A DNA stretch of 64,000 nt from Candidatus Tepidiaquacellales bacterium UBA2330 (GCA_002344965.1 DDUU01000046.1:39221-103220), one strand, 5' to 3'; shown: positions 45,169-54,409, counted from the first letter of the stretch. Program-made: numbers and translations. Notes: generated by a model from the letters alone, not told the origin.

Positions 45169-47424
45169 TTACTTCAAGAGGATCATTCTTTTTATATCAG
45201 TATAATCTCCGTATTCTAATTTATAGAAATACACTCCGCTCGGGAAATTGCTTCCGTTAAAGTAAACAGAATGCAAGCCTGCGCTGCGAGTCTCATTGAC
45301 AAGCACCTGTGTTTCGTTTCCAAGCACATCATATATTTTAATCTTCACATGTCCGGATTTCGGGATACTGAATTTTATCTTGGTAAAAGGATTAAAAGGA
45401 TTCGGATGATTATTAAACAGTTTGAATTCAGTTCCGGTAAGCTCATCTGATTTCAATCTGCCGGAGTCAGCATTTGAAAAGTCTTTTAATCCGGTTTCGC
45501 CTGTGGTTTTCAGAATAAATCTGACATTTCTGTTTTCACTGACAATATTCTTAAACGAAAAGTCTGCATAATTTATACTGTCCACCGGAATTTTTTTACC
45601 GTCCTCTTTTGAAATAAACTCAATAATGTCACCGAGAATATTATGCCGGGCTGTTTCCGGTTGTAGTTCCCGCACTTTTATCCTGCCGGTGTTTTTGGTA
45701 ATCAGTATTTGATTCAATGAAACATCCTGAGAAAGGACAATTGACAAATTCTGATCATATGGTTCAGGAAGTTTTACGCAGATTACACTTTCATTATCTC
45801 TGCTGAAAAACTCAATTTCATTCCTTTCGGAAAAAATAATTTTCCCCGCCGGTTTATCTTTATTTACAGGCACTATCGGTATCAATATCAGAAAAAGGTT
45901 ATTCCCGGATAAATCTGTTGTAACAGAAAGCTTATCATTTTTTTTAAAAGATGCAATATTATCATCATGATCCTGTAAATCATCTGTCATATCAAGATAG
46001 TCATTTAAAATAACGGATGATTTTAAAAAACTGTCATCATAGGAAATAACATTACCTTCATTAGTAACTGCTATTTTATGTTCAGGCGCGGTCTCAGCCA
46101 GAAACAATCTGACTTCATCAAAATCAGAAAATTTATTTCCGTTATCAGTAAGTGAAAATTCTATTCGGTCAGAATTTGCCAGCAAAGGATTCATAAGCAT
46201 ATAATAATCTTTAACTGTCTTACCGAGGAAGTATTCAGATGCAGGTAATACGGAATTGTCGGTTATTTTTCCGGCAAGAGAATCAGAATAATTTATTACC
46301 GGACACTGAGTATTCTGAAGAGTATAATAAATTCTGATTCTTTTCCATTCGGAATAGCCGACAGCGTTAAACGCTCTGCAGTAAACTTCGTAAGGCGGAG
46401 TGAGATCTGATTTATTTGAATTCAATAAATTATCAGCGGGCGGATGCCATCTTACCACGGCGACATTACCATAAGGCATAATACTGAATACATTATTTAC
46501 ATCATTTGAATCTTTCCATTCAAATGACAATTCATTCCCCGAAAACATATTGCATCTGACAATGCCTGTGCTGTTTAGCGGAGTAAGCGGAACGGGAAAC
46601 TGAGAAAGATTAAGTATTACAGGTTTCTTTATCCATTTATAAACTACAGCAGCTTCGTTTGTCCGGCAAGGAACCCATCCGATATACTGACCTGCAATGT
46701 CAAAGAGATCATATACAAAAGTCGAGAATTTAATTTCGGTATTCGTCATATATTCTATAAAAGAGCTTCGGATCTGATAATTAGGCAATGCTCCGTTATA
46801 CCCCAGAGTATGTGATGCCTGAATTACCGGTATAGAGTCATTCAGATTAAAATTTCCGTTCAGAATAAATGACACTTTATATTGTTTAGTTGCATAATTT
46901 CCGCTGGAAGCAGCTGAGCAGGGAGTGCGTCTGTAGAATGTACCGATACCCTGATTCATCAGCAAAGCGTTTCCGTTGGTAACCGCTGAGTAATTACAGG
47001 AGCTGCCGTTTTTATAGGAAATGAAATAACTGTTTTGCTTAAACACAGCGCCGTATCCGTTGTATCTGACGGCATGAATTCTTATAATCGCCGGTTCGTT
47101 AAAACAGAGGAGCGTGAAATTCTGAATGTTAATATGTCTTATCACGGTTTCCCTTGCAACGGCAATTCCCTGGCCGAGTTCTAAAACTACTCCGCGCTGT
47201 TCAATAAATAATGTATATGCAATAGTATCAATATCCCCCGGGTGATGAGACGCAATACTGAATTCACATTGGATGGAAGAATTCGGATAGATCAGAAAAG
47301 AGGGGTCATCAGGACACATTGACGGATGCTGAATAGTTATAAGATAACTAAAAGCATTTTTCTGAACCGGAGCAAAAAATATTAAAGCAAGAACCGCTGT
47401 CATAAGTATCTTTTTCATAATCAT
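45169..47424 (-). CDS. T9SS-exported surface protein
   Basis: A 751-residue exported protein: signal peptide (1-27, MKKILMTAVLALIFF...), a long beta-rich region with several Cys (C57, C62, C171 region), and a C-terminal type A T9SS sorting domain (NNHPNPFNPFTKIKFSIP, SGVYFYKL, KRMILLK). I recognise no enzymatic motif. It would sit on the cell surface; the role is unknown. Two start codons fit (47424 and 47418). It is a single gene. Confidence 0.8.
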   Translation of the reverse strand: MIMKKILMTAVLALIFFAPVQKNAFSYLITIQHPSMCPDDPSFLIYPNSSIQCEFSIASHHPGDIDTIAYTLFIEQRGVVLELGQGIAVARETVIRHINIQNFTLLCFNEPAIIRIHAVRYNGYGAVFKQNSYFISYKNGSSCNYSAVTNGNALLMNQGIGTFYRRTPCSAASSGNYATKQYKVSFILNGNFNLNDSIPVIQASHTLGYNGALPNYQIRSSFIEYMTNTEIKFSTFVYDLFDIAGQYIGWVPCRTNEAAVVYKWIKKPVILNLSQFPVPLTPLNSTGIVRCNMFSGNELSFEWKDSNDVNNVFSIMPYGNVAVVRWHPPADNLLNSNKSDLTPPYEVYCRAFNAVGYSEWKRIRIYYTLQNTQCPVINYSDSLAGKITDNSVLPASEYFLGKTVKDYYMLMNPLLANSDRIEFSLTDNGNKFSDFDEVRLFLAETAPEHKIAVTNEGNVISYDDSFLKSSVILNDYLDMTDDLQDHDDNIASFKKNDKLSVTTDLSGNNLFLILIPIVPVNKDKPAGKIIFSERNEIEFFSRDNESVICVKLPEPYDQNLSIVLSQDVSLNQILITKNTGRIKVRELQPETARHNILGDIIEFISKEDGKKIPVDSINYADFSFKNIVSENRNVRFILKTTGETGLKDFSNADSGRLKSDELTGTEFKLFNNHPNPFNPFTKIKFSIPKSGHVKIKIYDVLGNETQVLVNETRSAGLHSVYFNGSNFPSGVYFYKLEYGDYTDIKRMILLK

Positions 47425-47799
47425 AAGTTTTAAAGTTTATAAATCGTATCTAATGTTTCGAATCTGTTGCAAAGTCACATAAGTTTTTAAATAAAGAACA
47501 TGTATTACCATAAACATTTAAAATTAAACTAACCTTAATTACTCAGAAAAACTGAATCTTACAAACCTGAATATCACGAAAGTTTAGAAAGTAAGATATT
47601 AAAACTTCCGTCGTAATAATTTTAAATAAGTATAAACCTCCTTTCAGAATAAAATCATTTAAAGATTTTTAAATAACCTCATTTAAAAATATTGGTTACA
47701 ACCGGCTATGTCAAATTGCAAAAAAGGGGTTTTGTGAGAAAAGTTCTGATGTGTAAAACCATTGCGAGGAAGAATGTAAATTATATTAAAATGATAAGA
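47425..47799. other. intergenic region without recognisable gene
   Basis: About 375 bp between kmo and the T9SS cargo gene, AT-rich with no stable hairpin or RNA gene that I can see. It probably holds the cargo gene's upstream control region and the kmo 3' end. A 64-codon frame on the plus strand (47692-47886) runs into kmo and looks spurious. Confidence 0.5.
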
Positions 47800-49161
47800 T
47801 CAAATCAATACCGGAAGTTTTTCTTTGATAAGACTGTCAGCTTTTTTCATATCAAGATCATTTATATTACTGATACCGATACATAATTCGGAAAGGATTT
47901 CCTCCTGAATTCTGCCTCTGCTTAGAGCAGTCGAATATGGAATTCTCATGAAAGTAACCATTGTATATTTCGGAATGAAAGTGTCAGGATAGATTTTAAA
48001 CAATTCGGATTCAATTTTTTTCTTAAGCTGAAAGACCGGATCGGCGACAAGGTCTCTCATTTCGATAAAATTTTCCTGAGCAAGGTCAGCTATAGCGTCT
48101 GAATTAATTTTTCTGAGATTTTCAAATTCTTTGAAGACTTTGTTAAAATCATTTTCGGAATTTCCGAGACATTCATTCAGATAGACACAGTCTTCAAAAG
48201 CAGCATTCATACCCTGACCGAAGAAAGGCACAATAGCATGAGCCGAATCTCCGAGCAAAACGGTATTTTTTCCTGCGATCCAAGGGAAACATTTAACTGT
48301 CATCAGTGTGCCGGTAGGATTTTTAAAAAATTCATTTACAAGATCCGGAATCATTTCCAAAGCATCTTTAAAATTTGATTTAAAGAATTCAATTAGTTTA
48401 GCTTCCGTATTAATAAATTCAAAACTATTGTTTCCTCCAAGCGGTTTGTCATAAGCCAGGAACAGCGTACACGTAAAACTTCCGTCGAGATTCGGAAGAG
48501 CGATCAGCATGAATGAACCTCTTGGCCAGATATGCAGAGCATTCTTTTCCATTCTGAAACTGCCGTTTTCACCCGCCGGAATTATGAGTTCTTTATATCC
48601 GTAATTTTCATATACCTGTGAGAAATTAAATCTCGGTATCTTCATCATTTCAAGCCGCACAGCGGACGTAGCTCCGTCAGTTGCTATCACTGCATCTGAA
48701 GAAACCGTTTTACTTTCACCGTTCAGTTCATTATGAAAAACAATACTTGTATTATTAAAATCAGCACTGCTGCATCTTTCGTTAAAGTGAATTTTTACAT
48801 TCGAATACTTATCAGCCAGATCGAGAAGTTTTTTGTTAAGTTCTCCTCTGGAGACAGCATTAATATATTCTGAATCATCTTTGCCGTATCTTTGAAAAGT
48901 TAATTCACAATCGAGTGAGTGGATCATTCTGCCGAACATAGGTATAGAAATTTTTTTCACTTCCTCATAAAGTCCTACTTCTTTGAGAGCGTGAATACCT
49001 CTTGTGGACAGAGCGAGATTAATGGATTTACCACCGCCTGTGTCTGAAAGACGCATATCTTGACGGCGTTCAAAAATATTTACATCGTAGCCTTTTTTAG
49101 CGAGATAGACTGAGAGCAGGGAGCCTGCAAGACCGGCACCGACTATTGTTATATTATACAT
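47800..49161 (-). CDS. kmo: kynurenine 3-monooxygenase
   Basis: An FAD monooxygenase that hydroxylates kynurenine to 3-hydroxykynurenine using NADPH and oxygen. The 453 residues have the Rossmann FAD site VGAGLAGS (6-13), the arginine-rich start of the substrate region (SINLALSTRG), and the second FAD motif GDSAHAIVPFFGQGMNAAFEDC. C-terminal residues YTMVTFMRIPYS are typical of KMO. There is no obvious C-terminal anchor. It is part of a tryptophan-kynurenine cluster with kynU and a formamidase-like gene upstream. Confidence 0.93.
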   Translation of the reverse strand: MYNITIVGAGLAGSLLSVYLAKKGYDVNIFERRQDMRLSDTGGGKSINLALSTRGIHALKEVGLYEEVKKISIPMFGRMIHSLDCELTFQRYGKDDSEYINAVSRGELNKKLLDLADKYSNVKIHFNERCSSADFNNTSIVFHNELNGESKTVSSDAVIATDGATSAVRLEMMKIPRFNFSQVYENYGYKELIIPAGENGSFRMEKNALHIWPRGSFMLIALPNLDGSFTCTLFLAYDKPLGGNNSFEFINTEAKLIEFFKSNFKDALEMIPDLVNEFFKNPTGTLMTVKCFPWIAGKNTVLLGDSAHAIVPFFGQGMNAAFEDCVYLNECLGNSENDFNKVFKEFENLRKINSDAIADLAQENFIEMRDLVADPVFQLKKKIESELFKIYPDTFIPKYTMVTFMRIPYSTALSRGRIQEEILSELCIGISNINDLDMKKADSLIKEKLPVLI

Positions 49162-49186
49162 TTGGACATTAAGGTATTTGACTGCT

Positions 49187-49251
49187 AAACCTGTCAGGTT
49201 TTAGAATACAGAGAAAGTGTGAACGTGTAATTGAGAAACCTGACAGGTTTT
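49187..49251. repeat. REP-like palindrome pair, left of the transposase
   Basis: Two imperfect palindromes, AAACCTGTCAGGTTTT (49187-49202) and AAACCTGACAGGTTTT (49236-49251), are 33 nt apart. Their cores are inverted relative to each other (central T versus A), so the pair makes a larger hairpin-like unit. It may also end transcription of the transposase gene. Confidence 0.75.
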
Positions 49252-49254
49252 GTT

Positions 49255-49842
49255 TTATAGCTCAAACTTTTTGACTAAAGTATCCGGCGCTTCAATGTGT
49301 GACTCTTTGAATTTATCCGGACCGGAAAACAAATTTAAAACTTCATTGTATGGAGTCTGAGAATCTTCGCTTTCAAGAATATCTCTGTATGAACTCCACT
49401 GATAAAATTTATAATCAATATTTAATCCATGATGCAGAGGATTTTTATGAATATAACAAATCATATCTTTCATTTGATTTTCGCTGCTTATAAGAGTTCT
49501 TTTAAATGGCCGGTTAAACAAATTCCCGGATCTGCCTTCCTGTAAATTTATCGCTTTGCTGTAAGAATTGAATAAATTAGAAAAAGCCTGAGAAACGCTT
49601 CTTCTTTTGTTTTCATTAATCAAAATATTCAGCTCCTTTATATACAGTAAAAAATGAAAGTGATCAGGTAAAAGACAATACGAATAAATTTTGACGAAAT
49701 CATTTAAATGTTTTATTACTTTATCTAAGAAGAATGCATAATTTCTATTCTGAAAAAACATTTTTTCAGAATTATTACAACCATTATAAATGTGATAGTA
49801 GTAACCTCTTAAAAGTAAATCATTTCTATTCGTGATCTCCAT
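49255..49842 (-). CDS. REP-associated tyrosine transposase (RAYT)
   Basis: A 195-residue transposase of the IS200/Y1-like RAYT family. It shows the HUH metal motif HFH (61-63, LLPDHFHFLL) and the catalytic tyrosine Y130 in CYIHKNPLHHG, with the conserved RSGNLFNRPFKR block before it. The flanking palindromes are the REP sequences such enzymes bind and cleave; RAYTs are single-copy and normally do not move with IS200 mobility. The gene is intact and on the same strand as the kyn genes. Confidence 0.88.
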   Translation of the reverse strand: MEITNRNDLLLRGYYYHIYNGCNNSEKMFFQNRNYAFFLDKVIKHLNDFVKIYSYCLLPDHFHFLLYIKELNILINENKRRSVSQAFSNLFNSYSKAINLQEGRSGNLFNRPFKRTLISSENQMKDMICYIHKNPLHHGLNIDYKFYQWSSYRDILESEDSQTPYNEVLNLFSGPDKFKESHIEAPDTLVKKFEL

Positions 49843-49850
49843 ATCTTCAC

Positions 49851-49916
49851 AAAACCTGACAGGTTTTCTCCTCTTCCAAATTTACATAAATTATCTCAAA
49901 AAACCTGTCAGGTTTA
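49851..49916. repeat. REP-like palindrome pair, right of the transposase
   Basis: Two palindromes, AAAACCTGACAGGTTTT (49851-49867) and AAACCTGTCAGGTTT (49901-49915), are 33 nt apart, the mirror arrangement of the left pair. They lie 9 nt upstream of the transposase start and may overlap its promoter. Confidence 0.75.
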
Positions 49917-49972
49917 GAATGCACTCCCTGTATTCAAATCAAAAAATAAAACATTTCCCGTTTCAATAAACA

Positions 49973-51232
49973 TCAGCCCTCCGACAATATCCCCGCAAAT
50001 TTCCTCACATCCTCAAAACCGTTATACAATGGCACAGGCGCTGCTCTTATCACATCCGGCTCGCGCCAATCGCATATTACTCCTTTATCCAATAGTCTTT
50101 TGAATTTTTCCTTTCCGTTTTCGGCAATTCTCAGTGACAACTGACATCCTCTCTCGTTTTTTTCCTGAGGCGTAATTATCTGAATTCCGGAATTATTCTT
50201 TTCATTAATCAGAAACTCCAAATATGCAGTCATCATTTCACTCTTTTTTCTCAGCGCACTTATTCCGGCTTCTTCAAAAATATCCAGCGACGCTCTCAAA
50301 GACGCAAGCTGAAATATCGGAGGATTACTGAGCTGCCAGCTTTCTGCTGTCGGAATAGGAATGTACTTATGATCCATTAAAAATCTTGTCTTCTTATCAT
50401 GCCCCCACCATCCTAAAAATTTCGGGATCGAACGGTCATTTAAATGTCTTTCATTTACAAATGCTCCTCCTATTGCACCGGGTCCGCCGTTCATATATTT
50501 GTAATTGCACCAAACTGCAAAATCTGCATCCCATTCATGCAGCTTCAGTTCAATATTTCCGGCCGCATGTGCCAGGTCAAATCCTACTATACAGTTTTTT
50601 CTGTGTCCGGCTTTTACTATTCTTTCCATTTCAAATGCCTGCCCTGTATAATAATTCACGCCTGCAATCCATATTAAAGCGATTTCATCACCTTCTCTTT
50701 CTATCAGCTCTTCGATGTCTTCCGTCCTTACTTTATCCTCGCCGTCTCTCGGTCTGATCTCAATTAGTGATTCCGACGGATCGTAACCGTGATATCTTAA
50801 CTGAGACTCCACTGCATAATAATCTGACGGAAATGAGTTTGATTCAATAAGAATTTTATGTTTGTTTTTCTCAGGTCTGTAAAATGATACAAACAGCAGA
50901 TGAAGATTTGTAGTAAGCGAATTCATATTAACTACTTCCTCATTCTTCGCTCCGACTATCATCGCAGTCTGTGAAGTTAGAAATTCATGATAAGGAAGCC
51001 AGGGATTCTTTGCCTTTGTATGTCCTTCGACTGCAAGCTCAGCCCAGTCTTTAAGCTCCTGCTCTAAATAATCCTTCACTGTCTTTGGCTGCAGCCCGAG
51101 TGAATTTCCGGCAAGATATATTACATCTTTCCCGTCAGTATGCTTTGGAATTAAAAATTTTTTTTTGAAGTGTCTCAGAGGATCTTTCTCATCAGCTTCC
51201 GCTGCGAATGAAATCTCATTGGAATATTTCAT
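49973..51232 (-). CDS. kynU: kynureninase
   Basis: A PLP enzyme cleaving (3-hydroxy)kynurenine to (3-hydroxy)anthranilate and alanine. The 419 residues show FDLAHAAGNIELKLHEWDADFAVWCNYKYMNGGPG, in which the Lys of CNYKYMNGGPG carries the PLP, and GWWGHDKKTRF and CDWREPDVIRAAPVPLYN at the C-terminus. It works between kmo and quinolinate synthesis. It is followed on the minus strand by the REP/RAYT element and preceded 39 nt away by a formamidase-like gene. Confidence 0.95.
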   Translation of the reverse strand: MKYSNEISFAAEADEKDPLRHFKKKFLIPKHTDGKDVIYLAGNSLGLQPKTVKDYLEQELKDWAELAVEGHTKAKNPWLPYHEFLTSQTAMIVGAKNEEVVNMNSLTTNLHLLFVSFYRPEKNKHKILIESNSFPSDYYAVESQLRYHGYDPSESLIEIRPRDGEDKVRTEDIEELIEREGDEIALIWIAGVNYYTGQAFEMERIVKAGHRKNCIVGFDLAHAAGNIELKLHEWDADFAVWCNYKYMNGGPGAIGGAFVNERHLNDRSIPKFLGWWGHDKKTRFLMDHKYIPIPTAESWQLSNPPIFQLASLRASLDIFEEAGISALRKKSEMMTAYLEFLINEKNNSGIQIITPQEKNERGCQLSLRIAENGKEKFKRLLDKGVICDWREPDVIRAAPVPLYNGFEDVRKFAGILSEG

Positions 51233-51271
51233 TGTAATATATTAACTGTATTCATAATTCTTATTCTATAC

Positions 51272-52096
51272 TTAATCTGACTTTTTATTTATTTCAAATA
51301 AAAACAGTCTGCTTGGCGAAGCGTCAGATTTAAATCCCGGGATCTGTATATTCAGCAAATACTCACCGTCCCTGATCTCATCATTTACATATGCCATTTC
51401 TGTAATTGTCTTTATTGAATGTTCATCAGCGTTTACGTCATGACTTTCGAAAGGAACATTCCAGTAAATATGGTGAACTGTCAGTTTTCCCTCATCGAAT
51501 GTCCTGTCCACTGAAGGCAGATCCAGTATAAGATGTTTTACATTCAGCTCTGATATAAACTTAATTGCTTCAACAGAAAAAAATGCGGGCTGTTTTGTCA
51601 TATATCTTCTTGACATTTTATCCTTACTGTTAGGAAGCGTTCTGATTATTAATCCTTCCAAAAAACCGCTGTCATAATTATTTATTTTCTCTCTTAATAC
51701 TTTTTCAGTGATTAAATAATCATCTTTATTCTTTTCCGGAATATATGTGTCATCGGTGTCATCTGACTTTTCAGGAGTGACTGTGATCAGTGAAGCAGGA
51801 ATTAAAATATCTTCAAGCGTTTTGTCAATTGAAATTCTTTCGTATGAAATATGCCCGACGCATTCTGTATGAGTGCCGTTGCAGTGCGGGATAAGTCTGT
51901 ACTCTTCAAAATTACATCCGCCTCCGGTTCTTGTATCACCAATAAATTCACCTGATTTATATGGCTTTGCTGAAGCTTTTTCCACATCGTATGTATTTGG
52001 CTGACTGCCGTAAAAGTCCAGCGGTATTGATATTTCAAGCGGCACGGATAGATTACTTTTATATTTTTCGCCGTTTAAAGTAAAACTGATTTCCAA
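51272..52096 (-). CDS. cyclase family metal-dependent hydrolase, probable kynurenine formamidase
   Basis: A 274-residue protein of the cyclase/KynB superfamily. It has the metal-binding motif HCNGTHTECVGHI (about 72-84) and the later DLPSVDR with HHIYWN (near 201-215). Family members hydrolyse N-formylkynurenine. It is longer than KynB (about 210) and carries inserted loops, so the substrate is inferred from its place next to kynU and kmo. The start is TTG at 52096; a promoter-like TTG-N20-TACTTTG lies just upstream. Confidence 0.75.
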   Translation of the reverse strand: MEISFTLNGEKYKSNLSVPLEISIPLDFYGSQPNTYDVEKASAKPYKSGEFIGDTRTGGGCNFEEYRLIPHCNGTHTECVGHISYERISIDKTLEDILIPASLITVTPEKSDDTDDTYIPEKNKDDYLITEKVLREKINNYDSGFLEGLIIRTLPNSKDKMSRRYMTKQPAFFSVEAIKFISELNVKHLILDLPSVDRTFDEGKLTVHHIYWNVPFESHDVNADEHSIKTITEMAYVNDEIRDGEYLLNIQIPGFKSDASPSRLFLFEINKKSD

Positions 52097-52112
52097 TTTT
52101 TATAATTTATTC

Positions 52113-52142
52113 CAAAGTATTTTTAATTGTATAATAATTCAA
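52113..52142 (-). promoter_or_regulatory. promoter of the kynurenine cluster
   Basis: On the minus strand TTG (52142-52140), a 20-nt spacer and TACTTTG (52119-52113) fit the -33/-7 consensus. The transcript would begin about 12 nt before the TTG start of the formamidase-like gene. Confidence 0.5.
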
Positions 52143-52156
52143 TTCAGTTTATTTTG
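52126..52156 (+). promoter_or_regulatory. promoter of the SRAP gene
   Basis: ATTG (52126-52129), a 20-nt spacer and TATTTTG (52150-52156) lie 49 nt before the SRAP ATG. The site overlaps the divergent kyn-cluster promoter, so the two could compete. Confidence 0.5.
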
Positions 52157-52205
52157 TCAGTATAATTCTAAGAACAGTTTTCATACTAATTTAAATATTC
52201 AGATC

Positions 52206-52886
52206 ATGTGCAGACAATTCATAACATCAGGTAAACTTTCCAATCTTCGTAAGATCATTGAGAAAACATATAATGAGGATATTAAAATCAAACTCCTAAG
52301 TGAGATTGATAAATATGAAGAAGATCTTGAGGAGAAAATAGAAAAGGAACTCGAAGAAACCAAAAGGCAGAAACGGGATTACGATGCCATTCTTACACAT
52401 GATGTACCTGTTATTGCTTATGATAACGGAGAAAAATTTCTTACTAAAATGAAATGGGGAATAAGATTTAATCCGGAAAAAAAATCGCCTCTTATATTTA
52501 ACTCAAGGGATGATACTATTCAGACAAAACCTTTCTGGAAAAGAACATTTGACAAAAACCGGATCCTTATCCCTATGTTCGGATTTTATGAATGGCAGGA
52601 TAAAGGCGGTAAGAAAAAAGTTAAAACTAAAATTACCATTCCCGGGAGAAATGTATTTATGGTGCCGGGATTGTTCTGGAAAAATAAAGAGGATATAAAC
52701 GAGTTTACCCTGATAACAACTTCACCGAGCAGCTTTATGAAAAAGATTCACAGCCGTATGCCCGTAATATTGGATGATAAAGATGTGTTTAATTATTTTA
52801 CCGATTCATATGAAGAAAATGCAGCAAAGCTAAAACCTTCTGAAGGTGATATGAAAACTGAAGAAGAAGAATCTTCATTATCATAG
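52206..52886 (+). CDS. SOS response-associated peptidase (SRAP, YedK/HMCES-like)
   Basis: Protects abasic sites in single-stranded DNA by forming a crosslink through its N-terminal Cys2. The 226 residues show Cys2 (after Met removal), NSR in FNSRDDT (N99, R101), GFYEW (E129) and the HSRMPVIL motif (H182), the known catalytic set. It begins MCRQF rather than the more common MCGR, and carries a charged, coiled-coil-like insertion at about 25-60. It converges on the MFS gene with a 6-bp overlap. Confidence 0.9.
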   Translation: MCRQFITSGKLSNLRKIIEKTYNEDIKIKLLSEIDKYEEDLEEKIEKELEETKRQKRDYDAILTHDVPVIAYDNGEKFLTKMKWGIRFNPEKKSPLIFNSRDDTIQTKPFWKRTFDKNRILIPMFGFYEWQDKGGKKKVKTKITIPGRNVFMVPGLFWKNKEDINEFTLITTSPSSFMKKIHSRMPVILDDKDVFNYFTDSYEENAAKLKPSEGDMKTEEEESSLS

Positions 52887-54131
52887 TTTTAAATTTCTGA
52901 GTCTCGGTGAAAAAATGGTAACTATTGTTACTATTAACAAAGTCATAACTCCGCCGAAAATAACTGATGGAACTGTTCCCAATATTTTCGCCGCTACTCC
53001 GGATTCGAAAGCGCCGATCTCATTTGATGATCCTATAAAAATACTGTTCACCGCGGACACTCTGCCTTTCATATTATCGGGTGTCAGCAGCTGAATTATC
53101 GTACTTCTTACCACTACGCTCAGACTGTCAAATGCCCCGCTAAGGCATAACACTACTAAAGAGAGTATAAAACTTTTTGACAGTCCGAATATAATTATAC
53201 AGATGCCAAATCCGAACACTCCTATGAGTAAATTCCTTCCTGCATTTCCCGTAATGGGTCTGCGTGTCATTATCAGCGCCATTGTTACGGCTCCGACAGA
53301 AGGCGCAGCTCTCAGCATTCCCAGACCCTGCGGTCCTACAAATAAAATTTCACCCGCGAAAATCGGAAGCAGCGCAACAGCTCCTCCGAACAGCACCGCA
53401 AACAAATCAAGCGATATCGCTCCGAGTATTATCTTTTTCTCAAATACAAATTTTAATCCTGAAGTCAGTTTTTCTTTTAATGACTGAAGTCCGATTATTT
53501 CCGGTATTGGTTTCTTTTTTACAGTCAATATTAAGGATATTGCAATTATCCAGAATATAACTATCAGAGAATAAGTCTGTACTCCTCCTATAAATCCGTA
53601 AAGTAATCCTCCTAAAGCAGGACCTGATACAGCACCTGTCTGCCAGGTGGAAGTGTTCCACGTGATCGCATTGGGAAGTGTTTTCTTCGGAACAAGCTGC
53701 GCTACGAATGCAAAAAATGAAGGAGCTGAAAATCCTCTGCCGATACCGCTCAGAAAAATTATGCTGTATATTGCTATAACTTTATTTGAATTAAGATATT
53801 CAATTCCGTCAGTGGAAACAATTAAGAGAAGCGCTGAACAAAATGTCATCAGAAAAACAGAACCCAGCACGATTTTTTTTCTGTCATTTGTGTCCGTTAT
53901 ATGCCCTGCAAAAAGCAAAGTCATTATGGAAGGTATCGCTTCGGCAAGTCCGATAAGCCCGAGAGACAAAGGATCCTTCGTAATTTCATAGATCTGCCAG
54001 CCTACTATTACCGCCTGCATCTGTGACGCAATTGTAATGCATAATCTCGCCAGTGTAAAATTCCTGAACTCAGGAATTCTCAGTGCTTCATAAGGATCAT
54101 GCTTATGTTCTATAATAGGAACTGTATTCAA
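52881..54131 (-). CDS. MFS transporter (EntS-like)
   Basis: A 416-residue major facilitator with twelve predicted helices, of the EntS/TIGR00900 type (FRNFTLARLCITIASQMQAVIVGWQIYEIT, GLIGLAEAIPSIMTLLFAGHITDTNDRKKIV, GIGRGFSAPSFFAFVAQLVP). Members export siderophores or drugs; the substrate is unknown. The start is TTG (54131). No siderophore genes are near. It overlaps the convergent SRAP gene by 6 bp. Confidence 0.88.
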   Translation of the reverse strand: MNTVPIIEHKHDPYEALRIPEFRNFTLARLCITIASQMQAVIVGWQIYEITKDPLSLGLIGLAEAIPSIMTLLFAGHITDTNDRKKIVLGSVFLMTFCSALLLIVSTDGIEYLNSNKVIAIYSIIFLSGIGRGFSAPSFFAFVAQLVPKKTLPNAITWNTSTWQTGAVSGPALGGLLYGFIGGVQTYSLIVIFWIIAISLILTVKKKPIPEIIGLQSLKEKLTSGLKFVFEKKIILGAISLDLFAVLFGGAVALLPIFAGEILFVGPQGLGMLRAAPSVGAVTMALIMTRRPITGNAGRNLLIGVFGFGICIIIFGLSKSFILSLVVLCLSGAFDSLSVVVRSTIIQLLTPDNMKGRVSAVNSIFIGSSNEIGAFESGVAAKILGTVPSVIFGGVMTLLIVTIVTIFSPRLRNLKL

Positions 54132-54409
54132 AAATTCTCAGAAATGATAAAATAAGTATAAAGTTTATTATAAATCAGATCAGCTTTGTAAAAATATTTC
54201 AGTCAATATAATATTTTTTAGTATGCTTTTAAATTATGTTATTGATGTGAGTTTAAATTAATATATCTCAGACTGAAATATTAAATTAGAAGTATACCTC
54301 TTATATATAATTAAATTTTCCCGGGTATGACTATATATCAGAATAAAATTAAATTTTATAAATGATTATATTGATGAGTATTAACACTATTCTCATTAAA
54401 CTTACTATC

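Larger units (their letters stand above)
49187..49916 (-). mobile_element. REP/RAYT element (transposase with flanking REP pairs)
   Basis: A 730-bp segment made of the transposase gene bounded by two palindrome pairs, arranged T-form, A-form, gene, A-form, T-form, with 33-nt spacing in both pairs. Outer ends share AAACCTGTCAGGTTT(T)AGAAT. It lies between kmo and kynU. The symmetry suggests one insertion unit rather than isolated repeats, but target-site duplications were not seen. Confidence 0.65.

Noticed and set aside
47692..47886. 64-codon plus-strand reading frame
   Set aside because: It runs into kmo on the other strand, has no promoter or ribosome site, and its composition is like a chance frame.
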